64,000 nucleotides of DNA from an uncultured Bacteroidales bacterium (lineage in GTDB: Bacteria > Bacteroidota > Bacteroidia > Bacteroidales > UBA932), in contig UQWT01000002.1 of the NCBI GenBank assembly GCA_900544815.1, forward strand, positions 1-64,000, read 5' to 3'. The position numbers and the translations under genes were made by a program. The notes beneath the pieces are model-generated. The model saw only the letters and a list, made by a program, of their open reading frames with translations. It was not told the DNA's origin and did no database searches. Each line of letters opens with the position of its first letter. Positions within the stretch are counted from its first letter, which is position 1. Positions 52,641 through 60,741 of this stretch are shown here, piece by piece.

Positions 52641-53846
52641 ATGGTAATATTAGTGCTGAACTGTGGAAGTTCATCTTTGAAGTATCAGGTTTTGGACATG
52701 AAATCTGATTCCGATTATTCTCTTCTGGCTAAAGGTCTTGTTGAACGTATCGGATTAGAAATTGGCGAAATAACTCATAGAGTACAGGGTAAGGATAAGT
52801 TTGTGATTGATGCCCCGATTCCAAATCACACAGAGGGTATCAAGAGTGTGTTGGATCTGCTTGTTTCTCCGGATCATGGGGTATTAGGTTCATTGAAGGA
52901 GATTAATGCTGTTGGCCATAGAGTTGCTCATGGAGGAGATATTTTCAATAGTAGTAAAGTAATTCACAGTGAGGTAATAGAGGGTATTGAAAAATGCTGC
53001 GAACTTGCGCCTTTGCACAACCCTGCAAATCTTTTAGGTATAATGGCAGTGAGATCTCTGCTTCCGGAGGTTCCGCAAGTGGCAGTTTTTGATACTTCAT
53101 TCCATCAGACTATGCCGGAAAAGGCATATATGTACCCAATCCCATACGAGTATTATGTAAGGGACAAGGTCCGCAGATATGGATTCCATGGTACAAGTCA
53201 TAGGTTTGTTGCTGAAAAATCTGCTAAAATTGCCGGTATAGACTTCAATAACTCAAAAATCATAACTTGCCACCTTGGAAATGGCGGTTCTGTTACAGCT
53301 GTTCTTAACGGTGAGTCTGTAGATACATCCATGGGCTTTACCCCAATGGAAGGTGTTGTAATGGGTACAAGATGCGGCAGTATAGATCCGGGCATCATAC
53401 CATTCCTTGAGTCTAAATACGGAATGGATGATAAGGCTGTAAGCAAAGTACTTAATAAAGAGAGCGGATTCCTTGGCATTTCCGGAGTTTCATCAGATGC
53501 AAGAGATGTTGAGAGTGCAGCAGAGGCCGGTAATAACAGAGCGCAGCTTACATTGGATATGTTCCGTTACAGTGTCATAAAATATATAGGTGCGTATGCT
53601 GCAGTAATGAACGGTGTAGATCTTATTGTATTTACCGGAGGTATAGGGGAGAATGATCCGGATACCAGAGATGCGGTTTGTTCACAACTCGGTTACCTTG
53701 GAGTTGATTTTGATAAATCTGCCAACGACGGGGTAAGAGGTAAGGATGTTGTCCTCACAAAACCGGGATCTAAGGTTGTTGTTACAACAGTGACAACAAA
53801 TGAAGAGCTTGTTATAGCTCAAGAAACAATGAAACTTGTAAAATAA
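52641..53846 (+). CDS. ackA: Acetate kinase
   Basis: A 401-residue ASKHA-fold kinase: acetyl phosphate + ADP to acetate + ATP. Motifs: MVILVLNCGSSSLKYQ at the start, VGHRVAHGGDIF, VAVFDTSFHQTMPEKAYMYP, RYGFHGTSHRFVAEK, CHLGNGGSVTAVLNGESVDT, GVVMGTRCGSIDPG and FTGGIGENDPDTRD. It forms a same-strand run with ptb (24-base gap) and buk, where both end products of acyl-CoA conversion, acetate and butyrate, can give ATP. Confidence 0.96.
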   Translation: MVILVLNCGSSSLKYQVLDMKSDSDYSLLAKGLVERIGLEIGEITHRVQGKDKFVIDAPIPNHTEGIKSVLDLLVSPDHGVLGSLKEINAVGHRVAHGGDIFNSSKVIHSEVIEGIEKCCELAPLHNPANLLGIMAVRSLLPEVPQVAVFDTSFHQTMPEKAYMYPIPYEYYVRDKVRRYGFHGTSHRFVAEKSAKIAGIDFNNSKIITCHLGNGGSVTAVLNGESVDTSMGFTPMEGVVMGTRCGSIDPGIIPFLESKYGMDDKAVSKVLNKESGFLGISGVSSDARDVESAAEAGNNRAQLTLDMFRYSVIKYIGAYAAVMNGVDLIVFTGGIGENDPDTRDAVCSQLGYLGVDFDKSANDGVRGKDVVLTKPGSKVVVTTVTTNEELVIAQETMKLVK

Positions 53847-53870
53847 ACTTATAACACAATATTAATTAAT

Positions 53871-54776
53871 ATGATTTCAAATTTCGAAGAGCTATTTGAA
53901 CAGCTCAGGAATAAACCAAAGAAAAAATTGGTTGCCGCATGGGCTGTTGATGACCATACAATCACAGCTGTATCCCTTGCCATAAAAGCAGGAATAGTGG
54001 ATGGTATTCTTGTTGGTGATGAGAAGATGATTAACCAGGTTTGTACACAGGAGAATATAGACCCGTCTATATTCACAATTATTCCTAATGATAACGAACT
54101 AAAATCTATAGCACAGGCTGTAGAGATGGTTAAGAACGGAGATGGTGATATTCTAATGAAGGGCCTTTGCAGTACAGACAAGTATATGAGAGGTATTCTT
54201 AACAAAGAGAAAGGTCTGTTACCTCCAAAGGCTGTGTTGAGCCACGTTGGACTCGTTTACAACCCTAATTACCATAAGTTCATCATTATGACAGATATGG
54301 CTGTAATTCCTGCTCCGGATTTTAAGCAGAAAATAGCCATGACAAACTATGTGGTAAATACTGCAAAGGCTCTTGGTATCGCAAAACCAAAAGTTGCCAT
54401 GATAGCCGCAACAGAGCAGATGCTTGTTGGAATGCCTGCATGTGTTGAGGCTGCAATGATTGCAAAAATGAGCGAAAGAGGCCAGATAGCAGGTTGCTAT
54501 ATTGATGGTCCTTTAGCTTTGGATGTAGCTCTTTCTCAGGAGGCTGTTGCAATAAAGAAACTTGTAAGCCCTGTAGCAGGTGACGCAGATTGCTTGGTAT
54601 TCCCTAATATAGAATCTGCAAACGTATTTTATAAGACCAATTCACAACTATGTAAAGGAGTTAAACTTGCTGCAATGGTGGCGGGCGCACAGGCTCCATG
54701 TGTCCTTTCAAGCCGTGCAGACAGTATAGACACCAAACTTAACTCAATTGCCCTTGCAGCCATTACTGCTAAATAG
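53871..54776 (+). CDS. ptb: Phosphate butyryltransferase
   Basis: A 301-residue member of the Pta/Ptb family: butyryl-CoA + phosphate to butyryl phosphate + CoA. Features: KKKLVAAWAVDDHTITAVSL, AGIVDGILVGDE, GDGDILMKGLCSTDKYMRGI, LSHVGLVYNPNYHKFIIMTD, and the C-terminal GDADCLVFPNIESANVFYK. Its place directly before buk separates it from phosphate acetyltransferase. It ends 7 bases before buk. Confidence 0.93.
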   Translation: MISNFEELFEQLRNKPKKKLVAAWAVDDHTITAVSLAIKAGIVDGILVGDEKMINQVCTQENIDPSIFTIIPNDNELKSIAQAVEMVKNGDGDILMKGLCSTDKYMRGILNKEKGLLPPKAVLSHVGLVYNPNYHKFIIMTDMAVIPAPDFKQKIAMTNYVVNTAKALGIAKPKVAMIAATEQMLVGMPACVEAAMIAKMSERGQIAGCYIDGPLALDVALSQEAVAIKKLVSPVAGDADCLVFPNIESANVFYKTNSQLCKGVKLAAMVAGAQAPCVLSSRADSIDTKLNSIALAAITAK

Positions 54777-54783
54777 AGTATAT

Positions 54784-55869
54784 ATGAGAAAATTGATATT
54801 GGTAATAAACCCTGGTTCAACTTCAACCAAAATTTCGGTTTATGAGGGTTCAAATGAACTCTTCACTAAGACACTTAGACATACAAACGAAGAGCTATCC
54901 CCATACCCCGGTGTTAAAGACCAGAAGTCTTTTAGGACCGGAGAGGTAAAGAAGGCGCTTTGTGAGAACAATATTAAGTTAGAGGACTTGGACATCATTG
55001 TAGCTCGCGGTGGTTTGCTAAGACCTATCCCATCGGGCGTATATGGTGTAAATGCACAGATGCTTAATGATGTGGAGAGTGCTTGCTATGGCGAACATGC
55101 GAGCAACCTTGGTGCAATGGTGGCAAGTGAGCTTGTATCTGAGATTAAGAGCAGTTTTGCAAAACAGATAAATGCTATTATCGCTGATCCTGTTGTTGTT
55201 GACGAACTTGAACCTATTGCAAGGATAACAGGTTTGCCTATCTTCCCTAAGAGGTCTATTTTCCACGCCCTTAACCAAAAGGCTATTGCAAAAAGATATG
55301 CCAAAGAGCATGGAAAGGAGTACAAGGATCTTAATCTTATTGTTGCTCACCTTGGGGGTGGTGTCTCTGTTGGAATTCACATGAACGGCAGAGTTGTGGA
55401 TGTTAATGACGCCCTTAATGGAGATGGCCCTTTCTCACCCGAAAGATCAGGAGCACTTCCGGCTATGCAGGTGGCGGAACTTTGCTTTAGCGGTAAACAC
55501 ACCCTGCCGGAGATTAAGAAGATGATAAACGGAAAAGGTGGTGTTGTAGCTCATCTTGGAACTAACTCATTTGCCGAGGTTGAAAAGAAAGTTGAAGCCG
55601 GGGATAAAGATGCTAAGCTCATTTCGGACGCATTTGGTTACAATCTTGCCAAGGCTATTGGCGGTGTTGCTACTGTTGCAGATGGAAAGATTGATGCAAT
55701 TCTCATTACCGGTGGTATTGCTTATAATACACCTTTGATGAAACAGATTGAGAAGAGAGTCTCTTTCATTGCACCTGTAACTTTGTATCCTGGTGAGGAT
55801 GAGATGGGTGCTTTGGCATCAAATGCTCTTGCTGTTCTAAATGGAACGGAGGAGATAAAAAACTATTAA
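54784..55869 (+). CDS. buk: Butyrate kinase
   Basis: A 361-residue ASKHA kinase: butyryl phosphate + ADP to butyrate + ATP. The start at 54784 (MRKLILVINPGSTSTKISVY) is the normal N-terminus. Other motifs: VARGGLLRPIPSGVYGVNAQ, FHALNQKAIAKRYAKEHGKE, VAHLGGGVSVGIHMNGRVVD, GDGPFSPERSGALPA and ILITGGIAYNTPLM. With ptb it gives the kinase route of butyrate formation. The TAA overlaps the ATG of the next gene (TAATG), so they are translationally coupled. Confidence 0.96.
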   Translation: MRKLILVINPGSTSTKISVYEGSNELFTKTLRHTNEELSPYPGVKDQKSFRTGEVKKALCENNIKLEDLDIIVARGGLLRPIPSGVYGVNAQMLNDVESACYGEHASNLGAMVASELVSEIKSSFAKQINAIIADPVVVDELEPIARITGLPIFPKRSIFHALNQKAIAKRYAKEHGKEYKDLNLIVAHLGGGVSVGIHMNGRVVDVNDALNGDGPFSPERSGALPAMQVAELCFSGKHTLPEIKKMINGKGGVVAHLGTNSFAEVEKKVEAGDKDAKLISDAFGYNLAKAIGGVATVADGKIDAILITGGIAYNTPLMKQIEKRVSFIAPVTLYPGEDEMGALASNALAVLNGTEEIKNY

Positions 55870-57131
55870 TGAATACCGATATTTTAATAATAGGAGGGGG
55901 GGCAGCCGGATTGTTTTCGGCTGCCTCAACTATTTTATTTTCAAAAGAGAACAATTTAGATTTGCCATCTGTTACCGTTGTTGAGAAGATGAAGCGGTGC
56001 GGCAGGAAGATTGGCATCACAGGCAAAGGGCGTTGCAACCTAACCAATACAAAGGGTTGGGAGGATTTTTCTATTCATATTCATCCCGACAAAAACTTTT
56101 TCAGGCCGGCTTTTTATGAGATGAGCAATGTTAGAACAATGGAGTTTTTTGAAAAGATAGGACTCCCTTTGGTAAAAGAGCGCGGAGACAGGGTATTCCC
56201 GGCATCATACAGAGCGTCTGATGTTACAAGTGTATTGTTGGATTATGTAAAATCCAATGGTGTTAAGGTTGTTACAGGTTTTGAGACTGTAAAAATCATA
56301 AACCGGCTTAGTAGACAAAGCTCGGTACCTGTTGAGACAAGGTTTACTGCAGAGTCTTTGTCGGGAAGCAGAATAGAGGCAAAATATCTTATACTTGCCA
56401 CCGGCGGATTGTCTTATCCAAGCACCGGCTCTACAGGAAGCGGGTATATTTTTGCAAAGGATTTAGGACATAAAATTGTAAATTGTTTTCCATCATTAAC
56501 GGCTTTAATTCCAAATAATTATAGTAGTTGTACTCTTGGTGGAATCTCACTTAAAAATATCTCTGTATCGTTAATTGTAAACGGAAACAAAGTGAGGGAG
56601 GAGTTTGGCGATTTGGATTTTACCACAGACGGAATAGAGGGGCCTATAGGATTTAAAATAAGCAGGGAGGCTGTATATAATCTCAAAATGGGACAGAAGG
56701 TATCGTTGAGTTTAGACCTTAAACCTGCGGTATCATACGATAAGTTGAAAAGAAGAATAGAAAAGGAGGTCTCGGAAAAGAGATTGCCTATGAACAAGCT
56801 GCTTTTGTCTTATCTGCCAAAGTCTCTTATAGACCCGTTTATGAAACTGCAAAGACCATTGAATTATAATAATCTGCCCGACAAATTAAAGGAATGGAGA
56901 TTTGTAATTGATTCATGTGTTGGTTATAGAAGGGCTGTGGTTACTGCGGGTGGTGTGGATTTAAAAGAGGTGAACACAAAAACGATGCAGAGCAAGATAG
57001 TAGAGGGATTATATTTTGCCGGGGAACTTCTTAATTTAGACGCAGATACAGGAGGTTACAATCTTCAGATAGCATTTTCGACAGGTGCGCTGGCTGCAAA
57101 ATCCATAGTAAGGGAGATAGCTACCAATTAA
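55869..57131 (+). CDS. BaiN/HI0933-type flavoprotein
   Basis: A 420-residue FAD protein of the HI0933/YhiN family. Motifs: DILIIGGGAAGLFSAAS at the start, KMKRCGRKIGITGKGRCNLT, ILATGGLSYPSTGSTGSGYI near residue 175, DGIEGPIGFKISREAV, and the final GELLNLDADTGGYNLQIAFS. The family has no firmly fixed physiological reaction; some members are linked to bile-acid reduction or ribosomal RNA dihydrouridine. It is coupled to buk. One exact 11-mer (56358) lies in a poorly conserved part and reads LSGS. Its end overlaps the convergent gene by 11 bases. Confidence 0.9.
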   Translation: MNTDILIIGGGAAGLFSAASTILFSKENNLDLPSVTVVEKMKRCGRKIGITGKGRCNLTNTKGWEDFSIHIHPDKNFFRPAFYEMSNVRTMEFFEKIGLPLVKERGDRVFPASYRASDVTSVLLDYVKSNGVKVVTGFETVKIINRLSRQSSVPVETRFTAESLSGSRIEAKYLILATGGLSYPSTGSTGSGYIFAKDLGHKIVNCFPSLTALIPNNYSSCTLGGISLKNISVSLIVNGNKVREEFGDLDFTTDGIEGPIGFKISREAVYNLKMGQKVSLSLDLKPAVSYDKLKRRIEKEVSEKRLPMNKLLLSYLPKSLIDPFMKLQRPLNYNNLPDKLKEWRFVIDSCVGYRRAVVTAGGVDLKEVNTKTMQSKIVEGLYFAGELLNLDADTGGYNLQIAFSTGALAAKSIVREIATN

Positions 57132-57702
57132 TGGTTATTTTAATATCGCCAAACGATATTTTAGAGCAACACCCTTCCTGCTTTTTGTCTCTTTTTATAA
57201 AATGTTTGTGATTATCCTTTGTATCTGCCTCAAAAAGGATAATGTCACCACTTCTTAGTGTTGAAATGCTTGTGATGTTTGCAATTACCTTTTGATAGCT
57301 GCTTATGACGCTTCCTGCAGAAATAATATCACTTGGAGCTATATCAATATTATCTATCTTAAAATTAGGTTTTAGACCGGTAAATTCCTCTTGCGTTATG
57401 CATGGTGATATATAAGCGGTGTTATCCAAGGCAGAAGACATGGAGTACATATATGGATTATCCTCTCCACCTATGTTTACGGCTTCCATTTTTATTCCGT
57501 AGCCAAAACCGGATATGTATCTATTTGCATATTTCTCTGTAACAGCCTTGGCATTTTTTTCTATTCTTACGTAATAAAAACAGACAACGGCAAACTTATC
57601 TATTGATTCAGGACAGAAATAGTCTTTGCTATCCCTGTTGAGGGATGTGTCCGGAGTCGTATAGAAGAACTCGCCATTGTCTTTTATAGTTATAAGATTC
57701 AC
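57121..57702 (-). CDS. Divergent FAH-like protein in the dnaN operon (uncertain)
   Basis: A 193-residue protein, not recognised with confidence. A weak pattern of the fumarylacetoacetate hydrolase fold is visible: KNAKAVTEKYANRYISGFGY (where relatives read a domain-swapped YxxGYTVGNDVTAR), SSALDNTAYISPCI (FDGFxPLGPW region) and ISTLRSGDIILFEADT (GDLIxTGTP end motif). The Glu/Asp metal ligands of active enzymes are not apparent, so activity is doubtful. It follows the exonuclease gene by 65 bases and its stop overlaps the convergent flavoprotein gene. Confidence 0.5.
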   Translation of the reverse strand: MNLITIKDNGEFFYTTPDTSLNRDSKDYFCPESIDKFAVVCFYYVRIEKNAKAVTEKYANRYISGFGYGIKMEAVNIGGEDNPYMYSMSSALDNTAYISPCITQEEFTGLKPNFKIDNIDIAPSDIISAGSVISSYQKVIANITSISTLRSGDIILFEADTKDNHKHFIKRDKKQEGCCSKISFGDIKITINW

Positions 57703-57767
57703 CTTGTTAATCTACTCAGTACAACAATTATACTTAGGGAAAGTTTACAGTTTTTTATAGCTTTGCT

Positions 57768-58532
57768 TTATCTTATTTTTAGCTTGATCTCTGTAATTAC
57801 CTTCTTTGTGTCCCTTGTGAAATCACCATCCATCATCCATGAATAGTAACTTGGTTCAACTTTAAATATGTTTTCAACAGATTGCCCCTTATGTTTTCCA
57901 AAATTGAAGACGGGGATATCCTTGTCATTGAGGACAATCCTTCCGGCATAATCTACAAATCTTGTCTTTGTAGAGAAGTCTGCAAGCATATCTACATCAT
58001 TTCTAAGGACATCCGGGTATTTATCCAATTGTGCCTTAAGTACCTCATAAGTAGCCATGGTGTCTGCTTCCGCGCTATGCGCGTTCTCTAGGCTCTTGTT
58101 GCAGTAAAATTTATATGCTGCGGAGAGTGTCCTCTGCTCCATCTTATGGAAGATGTTCTGTACATCTACCATTTTACGTTTTCTAAAATCAAAATCTACG
58201 CCCGCCCTCAAAAACTCCTCTGCAAGGAGCGGAATATCAAATTTTGTTGAATTATATCCGGCAAAATCGCAGCCCGACATCCATTGCGCAAGACTTTTTG
58301 CGATCTCTTTGAATGTTGGGCAATCTTTTACATCCTCATTTGAGATTCCATGAATCCTACGAGCCTCTTCGGAAATAGGAATAGTAGGGTTTATCCTTCT
58401 AGTTTTTACTTCATGACTGCCATCCGGGAAAACTTTAACGACAGATATCTCTACGATCCTATCTGTGGCTACATTTAGTCCTGTACTCTCCAAATCAAAG
58501 AATAACAGTGGGTTCTTTAAATTAAGCTCCAT
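57768..58532 (-). CDS. DEDD 3'-5' exonuclease (DnaQ-like)
   Basis: A 254-residue exonuclease like the proofreading subunit of DNA polymerase III. ExoI motif LLFFDLESTGLNVATDRIVE gives the DxE pair near residue 13; ExoII lies in CDFAGYNSTKFDIPLLAEEF; ExoIII in ENAHSAEADTMATYEVL with HxxxxD. Residues 210-254 (DIPVFNFGKHKGQSVENIF) form a small GKHKGQ domain found at the end of such nucleases. It lies 18 bases after dnaN, so clamp and exonuclease are co-expressed, as in many Bacteroidota. Confidence 0.9.
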   Translation of the reverse strand: MELNLKNPLLFFDLESTGLNVATDRIVEISVVKVFPDGSHEVKTRRINPTIPISEEARRIHGISNEDVKDCPTFKEIAKSLAQWMSGCDFAGYNSTKFDIPLLAEEFLRAGVDFDFRKRKMVDVQNIFHKMEQRTLSAAYKFYCNKSLENAHSAEADTMATYEVLKAQLDKYPDVLRNDVDMLADFSTKTRFVDYAGRIVLNDKDIPVFNFGKHKGQSVENIFKVEPSYYSWMMDGDFTRDTKKVITEIKLKIR

Positions 58533-58550
58533 ATATAGTCCCTCCTTAAT

Positions 58551-59681
58551 TTACGAATTGATACGCATAGGCATAAGAAGGGCACATATCTCCTCTTCAG
58601 GGTTGTCCTGTACCAAAGGTTGTATAAGTGCCGCTCTGTTAGGGTCTGCAAGTTTAAAGCAGATCTGATCGTAAGGCAGATTGTTAAGAATTTCAATAAG
58701 GAATGTAGATTTAAAACCAATCTCCATTTCGTTACCGTCATATTCGCATGCAACAGTCTCCTTTGCACTCAAGGACATGTCTGTGTCTTGAGCGGAAATT
58801 TCGAGGTTGTTCTGTGTCAACTTGAAAATAATCTGGCTTGTTGCCTGATTTGAGCAGATAGCTACTCTTTTTGATGCATTGAGGATATCCGCCCTTGGAA
58901 CAGTAAGAATATTGTTATTGTTTTTTGGGATTACAGATTTGTAGGCAGGGTAAGTGCCGTCCACCAATCTGCAAACCATAAGTGAGTCGTCGAATTTAAA
59001 ATATGCGTTCTTCTTATCGTATGTTATCTCAACAACATCATCCTCTGTGCATTTGCTAAGATTATTCTTTAATATGTTGGCAGGTTTTTTAGGGAGGATA
59101 AAAGATCCGTCTGTCTCACCTTTTATGTCTGTTCTGGTAAAGTATACCAATTTGTGTGCATTTGAAGCCACCAATGTTGTCCTGTCTGTGGTGATGTCAA
59201 AAAAGATACCGTTCATTACCGGCCTTAGTTCTTCATCTCCCGTAGCATACAGTGTGTTGTTTATACCTTCGCAAAGTAGCACTGCACTTACATCTATGCG
59301 ATTGGGTTCCTGCAGCGTTGGAAGTTGGGGGTACTCATTGGTTGGCAGGAACGGAATCATTGCATTTCCGCTCGACCAGGCAATGTTAACGACATTTCTC
59401 TCGTCAATGGTACTTAACTCTATAGGTTGTGTAGGTAACTCCCTTAGAGTATCTGTAAGCAATTTTGCCGGAATGGCAATCTCTCCCTCAGCCTCAACCT
59501 CCTGTATATTGAGTGTTGTCCTTAGAGTTGTTTCTGAATCAGATGCAGTGATTGTGAGTTCATTGCCCTGCAAATCGAATAAAAAGTTATCCAAAATGGG
59601 TAGTGAACTCTTTGAAGCGATTACTCTTGAAACCTGTTGCAAACTTTGCAGCAGATCTGTGCTTGATACAATGAATTTCAT
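58551..59681 (-). CDS. dnaN: DNA polymerase III sliding clamp
   Basis: A 376-residue beta clamp with three repeat domains of about 120 residues. The start at 59681 (MKFIVSSTDLLQSLQQVSRV) is the normal N-terminus; a frame to 59720 is spurious. Typical parts: LPILDNFLFDLQGNELTITA, ASDSETTLRT, LRPVMNGIFFDITTDRTTLV, RRV-like ASKRVAICSNQ, and the C-terminal peptide-pocket end EEEICALLMPMRIN. It is divergent from rpoD across 169 bases. Confidence 0.95.
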   Translation of the reverse strand: MKFIVSSTDLLQSLQQVSRVIASKSSLPILDNFLFDLQGNELTITASDSETTLRTTLNIQEVEAEGEIAIPAKLLTDTLRELPTQPIELSTIDERNVVNIAWSSGNAMIPFLPTNEYPQLPTLQEPNRIDVSAVLLCEGINNTLYATGDEELRPVMNGIFFDITTDRTTLVASNAHKLVYFTRTDIKGETDGSFILPKKPANILKNNLSKCTEDDVVEITYDKKNAYFKFDDSLMVCRLVDGTYPAYKSVIPKNNNNILTVPRADILNASKRVAICSNQATSQIIFKLTQNNLEISAQDTDMSLSAKETVACEYDGNEMEIGFKSTFLIEILNNLPYDQICFKLADPNRAALIQPLVQDNPEEEICALLMPMRINS

Positions 59682-59709
59682 ACTTGAATATATATTTTCA
59701 TTTAAACCA

Positions 59710-59717
59710 CAAATATA
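59710..59717 (-). promoter_or_regulatory. Promoter -7 element of dnaN
   Basis: TATATTTG on the - strand, 28 bases before the dnaN ATG, preceded by a T-rich stretch. Confidence 0.5.
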
Positions 59718-59803
59718 CAAAAAAAATAAACAGCGCTATGCAGGCGGCATATAATTTGATTTTTTACATATTGTAAAAAGTCTATAAAAAATATTCGAGC
59801 AGA

Positions 59804-59833
59804 TTGCCTTGTGAATATTTTTTTGTAATTTTG
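59804..59833 (+). promoter_or_regulatory. Promoter of rpoD
   Basis: TTG (59804-59806), 19 bases, TAATTTTG (59826-59833): close to the consensus. The ATG is 17 bases further, so the leader is very short. A second TAATTTTG follows at about 59839-59846. Confidence 0.6.
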
Positions 59834-59850
59834 TAAGATAATTTTGACGC

Positions 59851-60711
59851 ATGAGACAGTTAAAGATAACAAAATCGATCACCAACAGGGAGAGTGCATC
59901 CTTGGATAAGTATCTTCAAGAGATTGGCCGTGAGGAGTTAATCACTGTAGAAGACGAAGTGGAATTAGCACAAAGGATAAGAAAGGGAGACCAAGAGGCT
60001 TTGGAAAAGCTCACAAGAGCCAATTTAAGGTTTGTAGTTTCTGTTGCTAAACAGTATCAGAATCAGGGACTTAGTTTGCCAGACTTAATAAACGAAGGCA
60101 ACTTGGGCCTAATAAAAGCAGCGGAAAAGTTTGATGAGACCAGAGGTTTTAAATTCATATCGTATGCTGTCTGGTGGATAAGACAATCTATACTTCAGGC
60201 TTTGGCTGAGCAGTCAAGAATTGTTAGATTGCCTCTCAATCAGGTTGGCTCACTTAATAAGATCAACAAGGCTCTGTCTAAATTTGAGCAGGAGAATGAG
60301 CGTATGCCGTCACCGGAAGAATTGGCAGAGATTCTCGATATACCAAAAGACAAAATTGCAGACACCATGCGTGTGTCCGGCAGACATGTCTCCGTTGACG
60401 CTCCGTTTGTGGATGGTGAGGACAACAGCCTTTTGGATGTACTGGCCAATCCTGATTCACCTAATGCAGACAGAGGACTTGTAAACGAATCGCTTAATAA
60501 AGAGATTGAGCGTGCCCTATCAACACTTACGGAGAGGGAGAGGGATATTGTCAAGTATTTCTTTGGTATAGGTACTCAGGAGATGACGTTAGAGGAGATA
60601 GGTGAGTACTTTGGCCTTACACGTGAGCGTGTTCGTCAGATTAAGGAGAAGGCAATAAGACGTTTGAGGCACAGTGCAAGGAGCAAATTGCTAAAGAGTT
60701 ACCTTGGATAA
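59851..60711 (+). CDS. rpoD: Primary sigma factor (Bacteroidota RpoD)
   Basis: A 286-residue sigma-70 factor lacking region 1.1, the usual Bacteroidota form that recognises the -33/-7 promoters seen in this window. Regions: 1.2 [20 protein letters not shown]; 2 with [40 protein letters not shown] and [13 protein letters not shown]; 3 with [20 protein letters not shown]; 4 with [20 protein letters not shown] and the helix-turn-helix [20 protein letters not shown]. It is monocistronic, with an M3 peptidase gene 30 bases downstream on the same strand. Confidence 0.96.
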   Translation: MRQLKITKSITNRESASLDKYLQEIGREELITVEDEVELAQRIRKGDQEALEKLTRANLRFVVSVAKQYQNQGLSLPDLINEGNLGLIKAAEKFDETRGFKFISYAVWWIRQSILQALAEQSRIVRLPLNQVGSLNKINKALSKFEQENERMPSPEELAEILDIPKDKIADTMRVSGRHVSVDAPFVDGEDNSLLDVLANPDSPNADRGLVNESLNKEIERALSTLTERERDIVKYFFGIGTQEMTLEEIGEYFGLTRERVRQIKEKAIRRLRHSARSKLLKSYLG

Positions 60712-60741
60712 TTTATTTACATGAAATAACCCCTGATTTAG

